From NCBI GenBank assembly GCA_900557045.1, contig USQY01000063.1, positions 1-7,210 of the forward strand: a stretch of DNA of 7,210 nucleotides, in the 5' to 3' direction. Position numbers and translations under genes: made by a program. Below the pieces are notes generated by a model that did no database searches, was not told where the DNA came from, and was given only the letters and a program-made list of their open reading frames with translations. Each line of letters begins with the position of its first letter. Position 1 is the first letter of the stretch. Origin of the DNA: an uncultured Clostridium sp. Its GTDB lineage: Bacteria; Bacillota; Clostridia; TANB77; CAG-508. Of this stretch, positions 1-6,535 are shown in pieces.

Positions 1-1
1 G

Positions 2-1036
2 CTATTAAATTCCGAAGCAGTTTTTTTAACAGCTACGATGCCTAATTTTAACGATTTAATGAAAAAATATGTTTCTGAAAATATAGAAATATTAGATTTA
101 GTTACAGATAAGAAATTATTTAATAAATTCGAAAAATGTAAATATGAATTTGTTGGAGAACAGTCATATGAGACCCTTTTATCAAGAACAGTTGATAATC
201 CATCAAATCTAATAATTGTAAATAGTCGTGCTACAGCTAGAAAATTATATAATTTATGCACAGGGAAGAAGTATCATTTATCTACATATATGACTGCATA
301 TGATAGAGAAAATATAATTAAGAAAATAAAAGAAGATTTAACAAAATTGGAAGAAGATTATCCTAATTTAGTAAATGTACCAAATGATAGAAAAATAACA
401 GTTATTTCTACTTCATTAATTGAGGCTGGAGTAGATTTAGATTTTTATTCTGTGTATAGAGAATTATCTGGATTAGATAATATTTTACAATCAGGTGGTA
501 GATGTAATAGAGAAGGTAAAAGGAACAATGCAAAAGTTGAAATTTTTGAACTTTCTGATGAAAAATATAAAATAAAACATGATGATGGACGTTCTAATAT
601 ATGTTTGTATTTAATTAAAAAATATAAAAATATATTAGACGAAAAAGCTATAGAGGAATATTACAATCAATTATTTTTCCTACAACATGAAAATATTATT
701 AAAAACTCTATAAGTAATGAGTGCAAAGATATTGCCTCAATTCCTTTTGAGGATTATTCAAATAAATTTGAATTAATAGATAGTAAAACAATTTCTATTA
801 TTATACCAAGAGATGAATTGAGTAATAAATTAATTGATGAAATTAAGTATACACATATAGCAAACACAAAGAGATTACAAAAATATGCTTCGACTGTTTA
901 TAGATATGAATTTGAAGACTTGTTAAAACAACATGTACTAGATGATTATGAAAGTGGTGTTTATTGTCTTGAAAATTTAGATTACTATGATGATGAAATA
1001 GGATTAAAATTTGAAGGAAAAGATTACATAATTTAA
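2..1036 (+). CDS. cas3: Cas3 helicase-nuclease, C-terminal part (5' end cut by window edge)
   Basis: Type I CRISPR effector: an ATP-driven 3'-5' helicase with an HD nuclease that Cascade recruits to unwind and degrade target DNA. The frame is open from base 2, so the ATG at 38 is not a start; it lies inside helicase motif III (LTATMP, nt 26-43). Further on I see a motif IV-like stretch (NLIIVNSRATA), motif V (EAGVDLDF, nt 422-445) and motif VI (QSGGRCNR, nt 488-511), which holds the arginine finger. These are followed by about 175 residues of accessory C-terminal domain. The HD domain, Walker A and DEAH box lie upstream of the window; 344 codons are present, roughly half of a type I-C Cas3 as I recall the family. 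The C-terminus looks complete and stops at TAA 1034-1036, directly before the cas5c SD. First gene of the operon seen here; its promoter is not in the window. No frameshift is visible. Confidence 0.95.
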   Translation, partial: LLNSEAVFLTATMPNFNDLMKKYVSENIEILDLVTDKKLFNKFEKCKYEFVGEQSYETLLSRTVDNPSNLIIVNSRATARKLYNLCTGKKYHLSTYMTAYDRENIIKKIKEDLTKLEEDYPNLVNVPNDRKITVISTSLIEAGVDLDFYSVYRELSGLDNILQSGGRCNREGKRNNAKVEIFELSDEKYKIKHDDGRSNICLYLIKKYKNILDEKAIEEYYNQLFFLQHENIIKNSISNECKDIASIPFEDYSNKFELIDSKTISIIIPRDELSNKLIDEIKYTHIANTKRLQKYASTVYRYEFEDLLKQHVLDDYESGVYCLENLDYYDDEIGLKFEGKDYII

Positions 1037-1044
1037 AGGAGGTG
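1037..1044 (+). promoter_or_regulatory. Ribosome binding site of cas5c (fixes a GTG start)
   Basis: AGGAGGTG, a near-perfect anti-SD match, begins one base after the cas3 stop and ends 8 nt before GTG 1053. It decides the cas5c start in favour of the GTG: no in-frame ATG lies near the expected N-terminus, and the GTG-initiated protein starts with the family-typical short strand before the G-x-YA-F-T/R-P motif. Confidence 0.85.
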
Positions 1045-1052
1045 AGGAAAGG

Positions 1053-1781
1053 GTGAGTTATGGATTTAAAATTATTGTAAGTGGCGAATATGCATGTTTT
1101 ACAAGACCGGAAATGAAAGTTGAAAGAGTTAGCTATGATATACCAACTCCAGGAGCTTTGGAAGGAATGTTAAAAAGTATTTATTGGAAACCAGCTATAA
1201 GATATGTTATAGACAAAATAATTGTGTTTAATCAAATCAATTTTGATAATATAAGAAGAAATGAAGTAAGAAGTAAGATTTCGTATACTAATATGAAAAG
1301 CTTAAAAAATGGGAATTTTAAAGATCCATGTATTTATACAAAAGAGGAAATTAACCAAAGAGCTACTATGTTATTGAAAAATGTGAAATATGGAATTGAA
1401 TTTCATTTTGAACTTACAGGATTAAAATGTGATGAAGAAGATAATAGTGATGAAAAACATTATAATATAATTAAAAGAAGATTAGAAAAAGGACAACATT
1501 TTAGACAGCCATGTTTAGGATGTAGTGAATTTCCAGTTAAAGAAATAAAACTTGTAAAAGAATTTGATAGTTCTGAAATTGATAGTGAAATATTAAAACT
1601 TGGAGATGTCGATTTTGGATTTATGAGTTATGGGCTAAAGTTTAAAGATAATGGAATTCCTAAAAATAATGATTGGGATAATCCTATTTTTTCAGATAAG
1701 GCTGAAACTATATATTATAGGCCTCATATGATAAATGGAGTAATTGATGTAAAAAAATATAGGGAAGTGATGAAATGTTAA
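1053..1781 (+). CDS. cas5c: Cas5c (Cas5d), pre-crRNA-processing endoribonuclease and Cascade subunit
   Basis: Type I-C systems lack Cas6; Cas5c is the metal-independent RNase that cuts each repeat and then stays in Cascade holding the crRNA 5' handle. The 242-residue protein has the family N-terminus (SGEYACFTRPE, residues 10-20), then PTPGALEGML (31-40) and IYWKP (43-47). From the Bacillus halodurans enzyme as I recall it, the catalytic residues are Tyr46 in IYWKP and Lys116-His117 in a KHY motif. Here the equivalents are Tyr44 and Lys135-His136 (EKHYN, 134-138), so the active site looks intact. A glycine/arginine-containing stretch (KRRLEKGQHFRQPCLG) follows, as in the family. The last 7 nt overlap cas8c, suggesting translational coupling. 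Start is GTG with a strong SD. Identity is confident; the residue mapping was done from memory without an alignment. Confidence 0.94.
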   Translation: MSYGFKIIVSGEYACFTRPEMKVERVSYDIPTPGALEGMLKSIYWKPAIRYVIDKIIVFNQINFDNIRRNEVRSKISYTNMKSLKNGNFKDPCIYTKEEINQRATMLLKNVKYGIEFHFELTGLKCDEEDNSDEKHYNIIKRRLEKGQHFRQPCLGCSEFPVKEIKLVKEFDSSEIDSEILKLGDVDFGFMSYGLKFKDNGIPKNNDWDNPIFSDKAETIYYRPHMINGVIDVKKYREVMKC

Positions 1782-2494
1782 TAAAAGCTCTTTATGATTA
1801 TTATGATATATTAGAAAAAAACGGTGAAACTGTTCCAGATGGTTACTCTAAAGTAGATATTGATTATAAAATAATATTGACTCCTAATGGAAAAATAGAA
1901 GATATAATAAGTGTTAAAAATGAAGTGGGATATCATGATAAAAAAGGAAAAGTAAAAACAAAATATATTTCAAAACAATTTATTATGCCTAAAAGAATAG
2001 AAACTTCAACGATAAAATCCAATTTTATAGAACATAGAGCTTTATATATTTTTGGATTAAATTATAACAAAAGCGAAAAAACATTTACTGTTTCTGGTAA
2101 TAAGGATAAGGCTATAAAATCCCATTCTGATTTTGTAAAAAGTAATTTGGAGTTTATTGATGGAATTGATTCGCCTATAGTTAATGCATATAGAAATTTT
2201 ATAATTAATTGGAAACCAGAAGATGAAACAAAAAATAAATTTCTAATGAATTTAGGAAATGAATATGAAAATGCTAAATTTATTTTTTCTTTGTCTGGCT
2301 TCCCACAGGTTTTATTGCATGAAGATGAAAAAATAAAAGAAAAAAATGAAAAACTTTTAAAAGTAGAAAACAAAAGTGAAGTTAAAACACAGTGTGCAAT
2401 AACTGGGGAGAAAAGAACCATTTCAAGGTTGCATGGAAAGATAAAAGGAATTGTAGGTGCAAATTCAACACGGGACATTATTAGTGTGTTGTAA
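1775..2494 (+). CDS. cas8c: Cas8c N-terminal fragment (upstream of the frameshift)
   Basis: The 239-residue open frame as it stands. Residues 1-232 are Cas8c-like, and the last seven (RDIISVL) are out of frame and not family sequence. ATG 1775 lies inside the cas5c end (overlap 1775-1781), preceded by AGGGAAG at 1761-1767 as a plausible SD. In characterised type I complexes the N-terminal region of Cas8 carries crRNA-handle and PAM contacts, so this fragment alone could keep part of the DNA-reading role but lacks the C-terminal helical bundle. It overlaps the downstream frame by 38 nt. Confidence 0.85.
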   Translation: MLIKALYDYYDILEKNGETVPDGYSKVDIDYKIILTPNGKIEDIISVKNEVGYHDKKGKVKTKYISKQFIMPKRIETSTIKSNFIEHRALYIFGLNYNKSEKTFTVSGNKDKAIKSHSDFVKSNLEFIDGIDSPIVNAYRNFIINWKPEDETKNKFLMNLGNEYENAKFIFSLSGFPQVLLHEDEKIKEKNEKLLKVENKSEVKTQCAITGEKRTISRLHGKIKGIVGANSTRDIISVL

Positions 2495-3605
2495 TAATTC
2501 TTCTGAAAATTCATATGGAAATGAACAAGCTTTTAATAGTAGTATTTCAAATGAAGTAATGGAAAAATATGTTGAAACGTTAAATTATTTGCTAAAAAGC
2601 CCAAAAAATAAAACTATAATTGATGATATAACAGTTGTTTATTGGTCAATGTCAGAAGATAAGAAAAACGAAGATTATTTTAATATGCTTATGTTGGAAG
2701 ATTCAGAAATGCAAAAAGATGAATTAGATAATAATTTGAATTCATTAATCAATGATGTTAAGCAAGGAACTTTATTAAGGGAAAAAATTAATGAATTTGA
2801 TAAAATAAAGCCCAATGCAGATTTTTATATTGTTGGTTTAAAACCTAATGTTTCAAGAATTGCATTAAAGTTTATATATAAGAAAAAATTTGGAGATATT
2901 GTTTATAATGTTGTAAAGCATCAGGAAGATTTGCAAATAGGTGATAAAATAAAGCCTGTTAGATTATGGCAAATAAAAAAAGAACTTGTATCTCCACATA
3001 GTTCCCAAAGCAGTAAAAATCAAAGTGTTAATCCTGCACTACTAAGTAAAATATATGAATCTGTAATAATGGGAACAAATTATCCAGAAGTGCTTTTATC
3101 AATTATAGTAAGAAGGCTAAAAACAGATGTAGCTGAAGATTTAAATGTAAATAATAAAGTTCGTGTTGGAATAGTGAAAGCTGTTATCAATAGAAAATTA
3201 AGACTTTCAGGTCAAAGGGAGGAATTAAAAATGTCATTAGATTGTGAAAATTCAAATGAAGCTTATTTATGTGGAAGATTATTTGCTGTACTTGAGATGA
3301 TACAAAAGGTATCTTTAAATAATTCTATTAATAGAACTATAAAAGATGCATATTTTGCTTCCGCATCTTCAACACCTTCAATTGTATTTCCAAAGCTTTT
3401 AAAGTTATCTCAATATCATTTGAGTAAATTAGAAAATTGTGTATTTTGGAATAAATTAATAGGTGAAATAATGGACAAACTTAATGGTGAATTTCCATCA
3501 AATTTACTTTTAAAAGATCAAGGTAGATTTATGGTGGGGTATTATCAACAAGTTCAAGATTTATACAAGGAAAAAGAAGAAAAAGATAAAAAAGAGGAGG
3601 AATAA
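2457..3605 (+). CDS. cas8c: Cas8c C-terminal fragment (downstream of the frameshift), contains cas11c
   Basis: A 382-codon frame that may open at GTG 2457, with AAAAGGA at 2443-2449 as a weak SD 7 nt upstream, or at a later in-frame ATG such as the one in NEVMEKY near 2555. Family-like sequence begins at about GTLLV (2472 onward) and includes NSYGNEQAFNSSIS and the TLNYLL stretch. It then passes through a helix-rich C-terminal domain with AYLCGRLFAVLEMIQ and the YHLSKL region. The protein ends in a highly charged tail (KEKEEKDKKEEE). The first five codons from GTG 2457 have no family counterpart, so this start is more likely incidental than ancestral. If it is used, by re-initiation 38 nt inside the upstream frame, the cell could make a two-piece Cas8c. 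Confidence 0.8.
   Translation: MQIQHGTLLVCCNNSSENSYGNEQAFNSSISNEVMEKYVETLNYLLKSPKNKTIIDDITVVYWSMSEDKKNEDYFNMLMLEDSEMQKDELDNNLNSLINDVKQGTLLREKINEFDKIKPNADFYIVGLKPNVSRIALKFIYKKKFGDIVYNVVKHQEDLQIGDKIKPVRLWQIKKELVSPHSSQSSKNQSVNPALLSKIYESVIMGTNYPEVLLSIIVRRLKTDVAEDLNVNNKVRVGIVKAVINRKLRLSGQREELKMSLDCENSNEAYLCGRLFAVLEMIQKVSLNNSINRTIKDAYFASASSTPSIVFPKLLKLSQYHLSKLENCVFWNKLIGEIMDKLNGEFPSNLLLKDQGRFMVGYYQQVQDLYKEKEEKDKKEEE
3215..3222 (+). promoter_or_regulatory. Internal ribosome binding site for cas11c inside cas8c
   Basis: AAGGGAGG, containing a perfect GGAGG, ends 8 nt before an in-frame ATG at 3231. Within cas8c these bases encode part of the stretch Gln-Arg-Glu-Glu-Leu-Lys. The strength and spacing match the SDs in front of cas5c and cas7c, which is unusual for a chance site inside a gene. 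Confidence 0.8.
3231..3605 (+). CDS. cas11c: Cas11c small subunit, internal translation product of cas8c
   Basis: In type I-C, as in I-B and I-D, the Cascade small subunit is not a separate gene but is translated from an internal start in the 3' part of the large-subunit gene. Here ATG 3231 is in frame with the C-terminal part of cas8c, preceded at ideal distance by AAGGGAGG. It gives a 124-residue product starting MSLDCENSNEAYLCGRLFAVLEMIQ. The size is that expected for Cas11c, and the sequence looks mainly helical with a Lys/Glu-rich tail. Cas11 lines the belly of Cascade and stabilises the non-target strand. Because it starts about 760 nt after the cas8c frameshift, its synthesis should not be affected by that break. 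The SD and start are seen directly; the function is inferred from the family and not shown here. Confidence 0.8.
   Translation: MSLDCENSNEAYLCGRLFAVLEMIQKVSLNNSINRTIKDAYFASASSTPSIVFPKLLKLSQYHLSKLENCVFWNKLIGEIMDKLNGEFPSNLLLKDQGRFMVGYYQQVQDLYKEKEEKDKKEEE
3594..3600 (+). promoter_or_regulatory. Ribosome binding site of cas7c, embedded in the cas8c/cas11c tail
   Basis: GAGGAGG lies 8 nt upstream of ATG 3609 and encodes the final Glu residues of Cas8c/Cas11c. This is a very strong site, as expected for the subunit needed in the most copies per complex. Only 3 nt separate the cas8c stop from the cas7c ATG. Confidence 0.85.
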
Positions 3606-3608
3606 AAA

Positions 3609-4469
3609 ATGGCTATAAAAAATAGATATGATTTTATAATGTTATTTGATGTTGAAAATGGTAATCCAAATGGAGATCCAGATGCAGGGAATAGTCCAAG
3701 AATTGATAGTGAAACTGGGTATGGAATAATTACAGATGTGTGTTTAAAAAGAAAAATAAGAAATTATGTTGAACTTATAAAAAATGGAGAACCAGGATTT
3801 CAAATTTTAATTAAACAAGACAAGTCATTAAATAGTAAGTTTACAGATGCTTATGAAAAAAATGGATTAGAAGTAAATAAGAAGGAAAAAAGCGAAGTTG
3901 ATGAAATGATTGCACAAAAATATATGTGTAAAAATTATTTTGATGTAAGAGCTTTTGGTGCTGTAATGTCTACAGGGGAAAATCCTTGTGGAATTGTAAG
4001 AGGACCTGTTCAAATTAGTTTTGCAAGAAGTATGTCACCAATAAATATACAAGATATTACAATTACAAGACAAGCAAAAACAACAGAAGATAGAGCTAAA
4101 ACAGGTGGCTCTGAAATGGGAAAAAAGAGTATTGTACCATATGCATTATATAAAGCAGAAGGATACATATCAGCTGCACTAGCAAATAAGACTACAGATT
4201 TAACAGAAGAGGATTTGGAAGTATTATGGAATTCTATAATTAATATGTTTGAAGAAGATCACAGTGCTGCAAGAGGAAAAATGTGTATGAGAAAATTATA
4301 TATATTTAAACATGAAAATATACTTGGAAATTCACCTTCAAATTTATTATTTGATAAAATAAAAATTGAGCAAAACAATTATCCATCACCTGCACGTGAA
4401 TTTTCAGATTATACTATTAGTATAGATACTAATTTGCCAGATGGTGTGGAGTTGATTGAAAAATTATGA
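3609..4469 (+). CDS. cas7c: Cas7c (Csd2), Cascade backbone subunit
   Basis: Cas7c is an RRM-fold protein that polymerises along the crRNA spacer, forms the Cascade backbone and kinks the guide at regular intervals. The 286 residues match the family in length and in three hallmark stretches. These are VENGNPNGDPDAGNSPRID (residues 15-33), the RQAKTTEDRAKTGGSEMGKK region followed by SIVPYALYKAEGYISA, and EEDHSAARGKMCMRKLYIFKHE (Asp217-His218-Ser219 within it). No interruption is seen. Translation starts from a strong SD embedded in the preceding gene's last codons, and the stop overlaps the cas4 start as ATGA (4466-4469), so cas4 translation is probably coupled to it. The I-C assignment is supported by the neighbouring cas5c and cas8c. 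Confidence 0.97.
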   Translation: MAIKNRYDFIMLFDVENGNPNGDPDAGNSPRIDSETGYGIITDVCLKRKIRNYVELIKNGEPGFQILIKQDKSLNSKFTDAYEKNGLEVNKKEKSEVDEMIAQKYMCKNYFDVRAFGAVMSTGENPCGIVRGPVQISFARSMSPINIQDITITRQAKTTEDRAKTGGSEMGKKSIVPYALYKAEGYISAALANKTTDLTEEDLEVLWNSIINMFEEDHSAARGKMCMRKLYIFKHENILGNSPSNLLFDKIKIEQNNYPSPAREFSDYTISIDTNLPDGVELIEKL

Positions 4470-5110
4470 TTCTAGAACAAATTCCAATACGATCAATTCA
4501 ACATTATATGTATTGCCCTCATAGATGGGGATTAATTGAAATTGGTGATGTATGGGCAGAAAACGCATTTGTTACAAAGGCTAATTTAATACATGAAAGA
4601 GTTCACGATGAAAAAAATAGCTATGCTAGCAAAAACAAGAAAGTATATACATCTGTTGCTGTATATAATGATGAGTATGGAATATATGGGATTACAGATT
4701 GTATAGAGGTGAAAGAAAATAGTAAAAATGGAGAAAATGAATATAATATAGTAGAATATAAACCAACAAAACCAAAATATGTAGAGTATAATGAAGAAGA
4801 TGCAATGCAGTTATTTGCACAGAAGTTATGTGTTGATAATGTTTTTAATACAAATTGCAAAACTGTTTTATATTATGCCGATGTTAAACAACGTGTTAAT
4901 CTTGATTTTTCTAACATTTATGAACAGTATAGTGAAAAATTAAAAAATATATTAAATGAAATAAGAAAAAATATAGAATATGGAATAATTCCTAAAATTG
5001 ATAAAACACAAAAATGCAATGGATGTTCTTTTAAGGATTTGTGTATTCCTAAAATAAAATATCCATTAAAAATGGAAAAACAAATAAGAAGTGTAATGGA
5101 GGAAATATGA
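4466..5110 (+). CDS. cas4: Cas4, iron-sulfur RecB-family exonuclease for spacer PAM selection
   Basis: Cas4 trims prespacers and, with Cas1-Cas2, ensures that spacers come from PAM-flanked sites in the right orientation. The 214-residue protein has the four Cys expected to bind a 4Fe-4S cluster: Cys17 (HYMYCPHRW) and Cys184, Cys187 and Cys193 (CNGCSFKDLC). The RecB-type nuclease residues are present: His43 in LIHERVH, Asp78 in GITD, and Glu97-x-Lys99 in VEYKPTKP, followed by a Gln-rich helix (DAMQLFAQKL). All key positions look intact. The start overlaps the cas7c stop (ATGA), and its own SD is weak and distant (GGAG 4448-4451), consistent with coupled translation. The stop overlaps the cas1 start in the same way. 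It is a stand-alone Cas4, not a Cas4-Cas1 fusion. Confidence 0.96.
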   Translation: MILEQIPIRSIQHYMYCPHRWGLIEIGDVWAENAFVTKANLIHERVHDEKNSYASKNKKVYTSVAVYNDEYGIYGITDCIEVKENSKNGENEYNIVEYKPTKPKYVEYNEEDAMQLFAQKLCVDNVFNTNCKTVLYYADVKQRVNLDFSNIYEQYSEKLKNILNEIRKNIEYGIIPKIDKTQKCNGCSFKDLCIPKIKYPLKMEKQIRSVMEEI

Positions 5111-6123
5111 GAAAATTATTAAATACTCTATATATAACTAATGAAAAAGCTTTTTTGAGTTTAGATGGAGAAAATATTGTGTGTAAAGTTGAGGATGAAA
5201 ATAAGTTTAGAATACCATTTGAAAATGTTGAAGGAATAGTATGTTTTAGTTACCTAGGGTGTTCTCCGGCATTAATGGGAAAATGTGTTGAAAAAAGTAT
5301 TCCTATAAATTTTGTTTCACCAAATGGTAAATTTCTTGCAAAAGTATTTGGTGAAACAAAAGGAAATGTATTTTTGCGAATAGCACAAATCGATAAATTT
5401 AGAGAATATGGTATTAAATTAACCCAAAACACAATGGCTTCAAAGTTCTGTAATACAACAAAATTGATAAAAAGAACATTACATGATAACTCAAATTTAA
5501 GAGATGATAAAAGTATAAATAATACGTTAGATGTTTTAAAAAATGGAGTAGATAGTGTATATACAGCAAACACTGTAGAAGAAATTGTTGGGATAGAAGG
5601 AAATTGTGCTAAAGCTTATTTTTCTATATTTAATAAATTATTTACTAATAAGAATGTAAAATTTGAATCTAGAACCAAAAGACCACCTTTAGATTGTGTG
5701 AATGCTACTTTGTCTTTTTTATATACTATTTTAACAAATGAATATGCTGCGGCATTAGAAACTGTTGGATTAGATAGTTATATAGGCTTTTGCCATAAAC
5801 TGCGTAGCGGTAGAGTTTCCTTAGCTTGTGATTTAGTAGAAGAAACTCGTTCAATAGTTGATAGACTTGTTATAACAATGTTTAATTTAAAGGTTTTAAC
5901 AGAAGATGACTTTGAAGAACAAATTTCTGGTGCTGTTTTATTAAATGAAGATGGAAGAAAAAAGGTGATTACCAAATGGCAAGAGAAAAAACGTTCTGAA
6001 ATAGTTCATCCATACTTAAATCAGAAGATTATGTTTGGTTTGTTACCATATGTTCAAAGTAATTTATTAGCAAAATTTGTACGAGGAGAGATAGATGAAT
6101 ATCCTTGTTATATTGTAAAGTAG
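5107..6123 (+). CDS. cas1: Cas1, CRISPR integrase
   Basis: Metal-dependent integrase that, as a Cas1-Cas2 complex, inserts new spacers at the leader-repeat junction. The 338 residues are normal length for type I-C. An N-terminal beta-rich domain (LNTLYITNEKAFLSLDGENI) is followed by the all-helical catalytic domain. The conserved acidic residue is Glu164 in GIEGNCAKAYF. The His is His230 in GFCHKLRSGRVSLACDLVEE, with Asp242 and Glu245 in the same stretch completing the metal site. DRLVITMFNLK and the C-terminal EIVHPYLNQK region are also family-like. GGAGG at 5098-5102 lies only 4 nt before the ATG, and the ATG overlaps the cas4 stop (ATGA 5107-5110). No frameshift or missing catalytic residue is seen, so adaptation should be functional. 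Confidence 0.97.
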   Translation: MRKLLNTLYITNEKAFLSLDGENIVCKVEDENKFRIPFENVEGIVCFSYLGCSPALMGKCVEKSIPINFVSPNGKFLAKVFGETKGNVFLRIAQIDKFREYGIKLTQNTMASKFCNTTKLIKRTLHDNSNLRDDKSINNTLDVLKNGVDSVYTANTVEEIVGIEGNCAKAYFSIFNKLFTNKNVKFESRTKRPPLDCVNATLSFLYTILTNEYAAALETVGLDSYIGFCHKLRSGRVSLACDLVEETRSIVDRLVITMFNLKVLTEDDFEEQISGAVLLNEDGRKKVITKWQEKKRSEIVHPYLNQKIMFGLLPYVQSNLLAKFVRGEIDEYPCYIVK

Positions 6124-6134
6124 GTGATTGAAGT

Positions 6135-6425
6135 ATGATGGTTGTTATTAGCTATGATGTTAATACAATAGATAAAGCAGGAAGAACTAGATTGAGAAAG
6201 GTGGCTAAGGAATGCCAGAATCACGCTCAAAGAGTTCAAAATTCAGTTTTTGAAGCAGATTTGGACTATTCGTCTTTTATAAAATTAAAAGACAGGTTAC
6301 TTAAATTAATTGATAGAAATGAGGATAGTCTTAGATTTTATTATTTGGGAAATAATTGGGAAAGAAAAGTTGAGCACATAGGTGCTAAAAATACTTATAA
6401 TCCAGAGGGCGTTATAATTATTTAG
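6135..6425 (+). CDS. cas2: Cas2, adaptation complex scaffold protein
   Basis: Small ferredoxin-fold protein whose dimer bridges two Cas1 dimers and sets the prespacer length. The 96 residues follow the type I-C Cas2 pattern throughout: VVISYDVNT with the conserved Asp8, an RLRKVAKECQNHAQRVQNSVFEADLD block, DSLRFYYLGNNW, and a C-terminal VEHIGAKNTYNPEGVIII. The start is one of two consecutive ATGs (6135 or 6138). AGGTGAT at 6122-6128, overlapping the cas1 stop TAG (6121-6123), lies 6 nt before the first and 9 nt before the second, so either could be used. Last protein gene of the operon; its stop is followed directly by the CRISPR leader with no convincing terminator between them. Confidence 0.97.
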   Translation: MMVVISYDVNTIDKAGRTRLRKVAKECQNHAQRVQNSVFEADLDYSSFIKLKDRLLKLIDRNEDSLRFYYLGNNWERKVEHIGAKNTYNPEGVIII

Positions 6426-6452
6426 GCGAAGCGGAGATGATTGGAAAAATAT

Positions 6453-6464
6453 AGCGAGTTCGCT
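6453..6464. repeat. Short inverted repeat in the leader, next to the -35
   Basis: AGCGA-GT-TCGCT, 5-bp arms around 2 nt, ends on the first base of the putative -35 box. A second partial pairing, GCGAA (6426-6430) with TTCGC (6459-6463), uses the same right arm. It could be a binding site for a dimeric DNA-binding protein controlling array transcription, or a leader structural element. It is too short to prove anything. Confidence 0.4.
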
Positions 6465-6493
6465 TGAAAAAATGGCGTAATTATGGTTATAAT
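6464..6493 (+). promoter_or_regulatory. Putative promoter of the CRISPR array
   Basis: TTGAAA (6464-6469), an 18-nt spacer, then a perfect TATAAT (6488-6493), a sigma-A-type promoter close to consensus. Transcription would begin near 6500, giving a 5' leader RNA of about 60 nt before the first repeat. In this AT-rich DNA TATAAT-like strings are common, but the spacing, the good -35 and the location inside the leader make this a strong candidate. Confidence 0.75.
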
Positions 6494-6515
6494 TGTGGTA
6501 AAATATGTTGTCCAT

Positions 6516-6523
6516 CTCATACG
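6516..6523 (+). repeat. Leader element complementary to the repeat loop and 3' stem
   Basis: CTCATACG is the exact reverse complement of CGTATGAG, positions 10-17 of every repeat (6571-6578 in the first copy). That segment forms the last 5' stem base, the hairpin loop and the start of the 3' stem. The element lies downstream of the putative transcription start, so it would be present in the pre-crRNA. An 8-nt match is modest and may be chance. Confidence 0.4.
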
Positions 6524-6535
6524 GAAAAGGAAAAA

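Larger units (their letters stand above)
1775..3605 (+). pseudogene. cas8c: cas8c (csd1), Cascade large subunit, interrupted by a +1 frameshift
   Basis: Cas8c recognises the PAM and the start of the protospacer, helps open the DNA and recruits Cas3. The N-terminal frame (1775-2494) begins MLIKALYDYYDIL, typical of Cas8c/Csd1, and reaches CAITGEK (Cys207) and RLHGKIKGIVGANST before running off-family as RDIISVL and stopping. The family continuation (GTLLV, then ENSYGNEQ and TLNYLL) is found in the next frame. Skipping one base at about C2471 joins ...GANST to GTLLVCC... and gives one uninterrupted product of 609 residues, a normal Cas8c length. The shift also creates a CGG Arg codon at 2471-2473, the only in-frame CGG I noticed in any gene here. 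No homopolymer or obvious slippery site is present. Possible explanations are a real mutation, an assembly or sequencing error, or a split protein. The C-terminal part also encodes Cas11c from an internal start. Confidence 0.9.

Noticed and set aside
38..40. ATG as the start of a 332-aa protein
   Set aside because: The frame is open to base 2 and the ATG lies inside helicase motif III (LTATMP), so it is an internal Met of a Cas3 cut by the window edge.
2465..2480. Programmed +1 ribosomal frameshifting in cas8c
   Set aside because: There is a rare CGG codon at the shift point, but no slippery run, and the P-site ACA tRNA would re-pair poorly with CAC. A simple indel is the better explanation.
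2062..2514. Minus-strand open frame of 150 codons opposite cas8c
   Set aside because: Rich in Phe/Ser/Leu, as expected for the antisense shadow of an AT-rich gene; no family resemblance and no convincing SD.
4621..4860. Minus-strand open frame opposite cas4
   Set aside because: Shadow of the intact cas4 reading frame with low-complexity composition.
5250..5975. Two minus-strand open frames opposite cas1 (5250-5573 and 5778-5975)
   Set aside because: Antisense shadows of cas1, which is complete and family-like throughout.
6426..6470. Terminator between cas2 and the array
   Set aside because: The pairing arms are only 5 bp and are followed by A-rich sequence rather than a T run.
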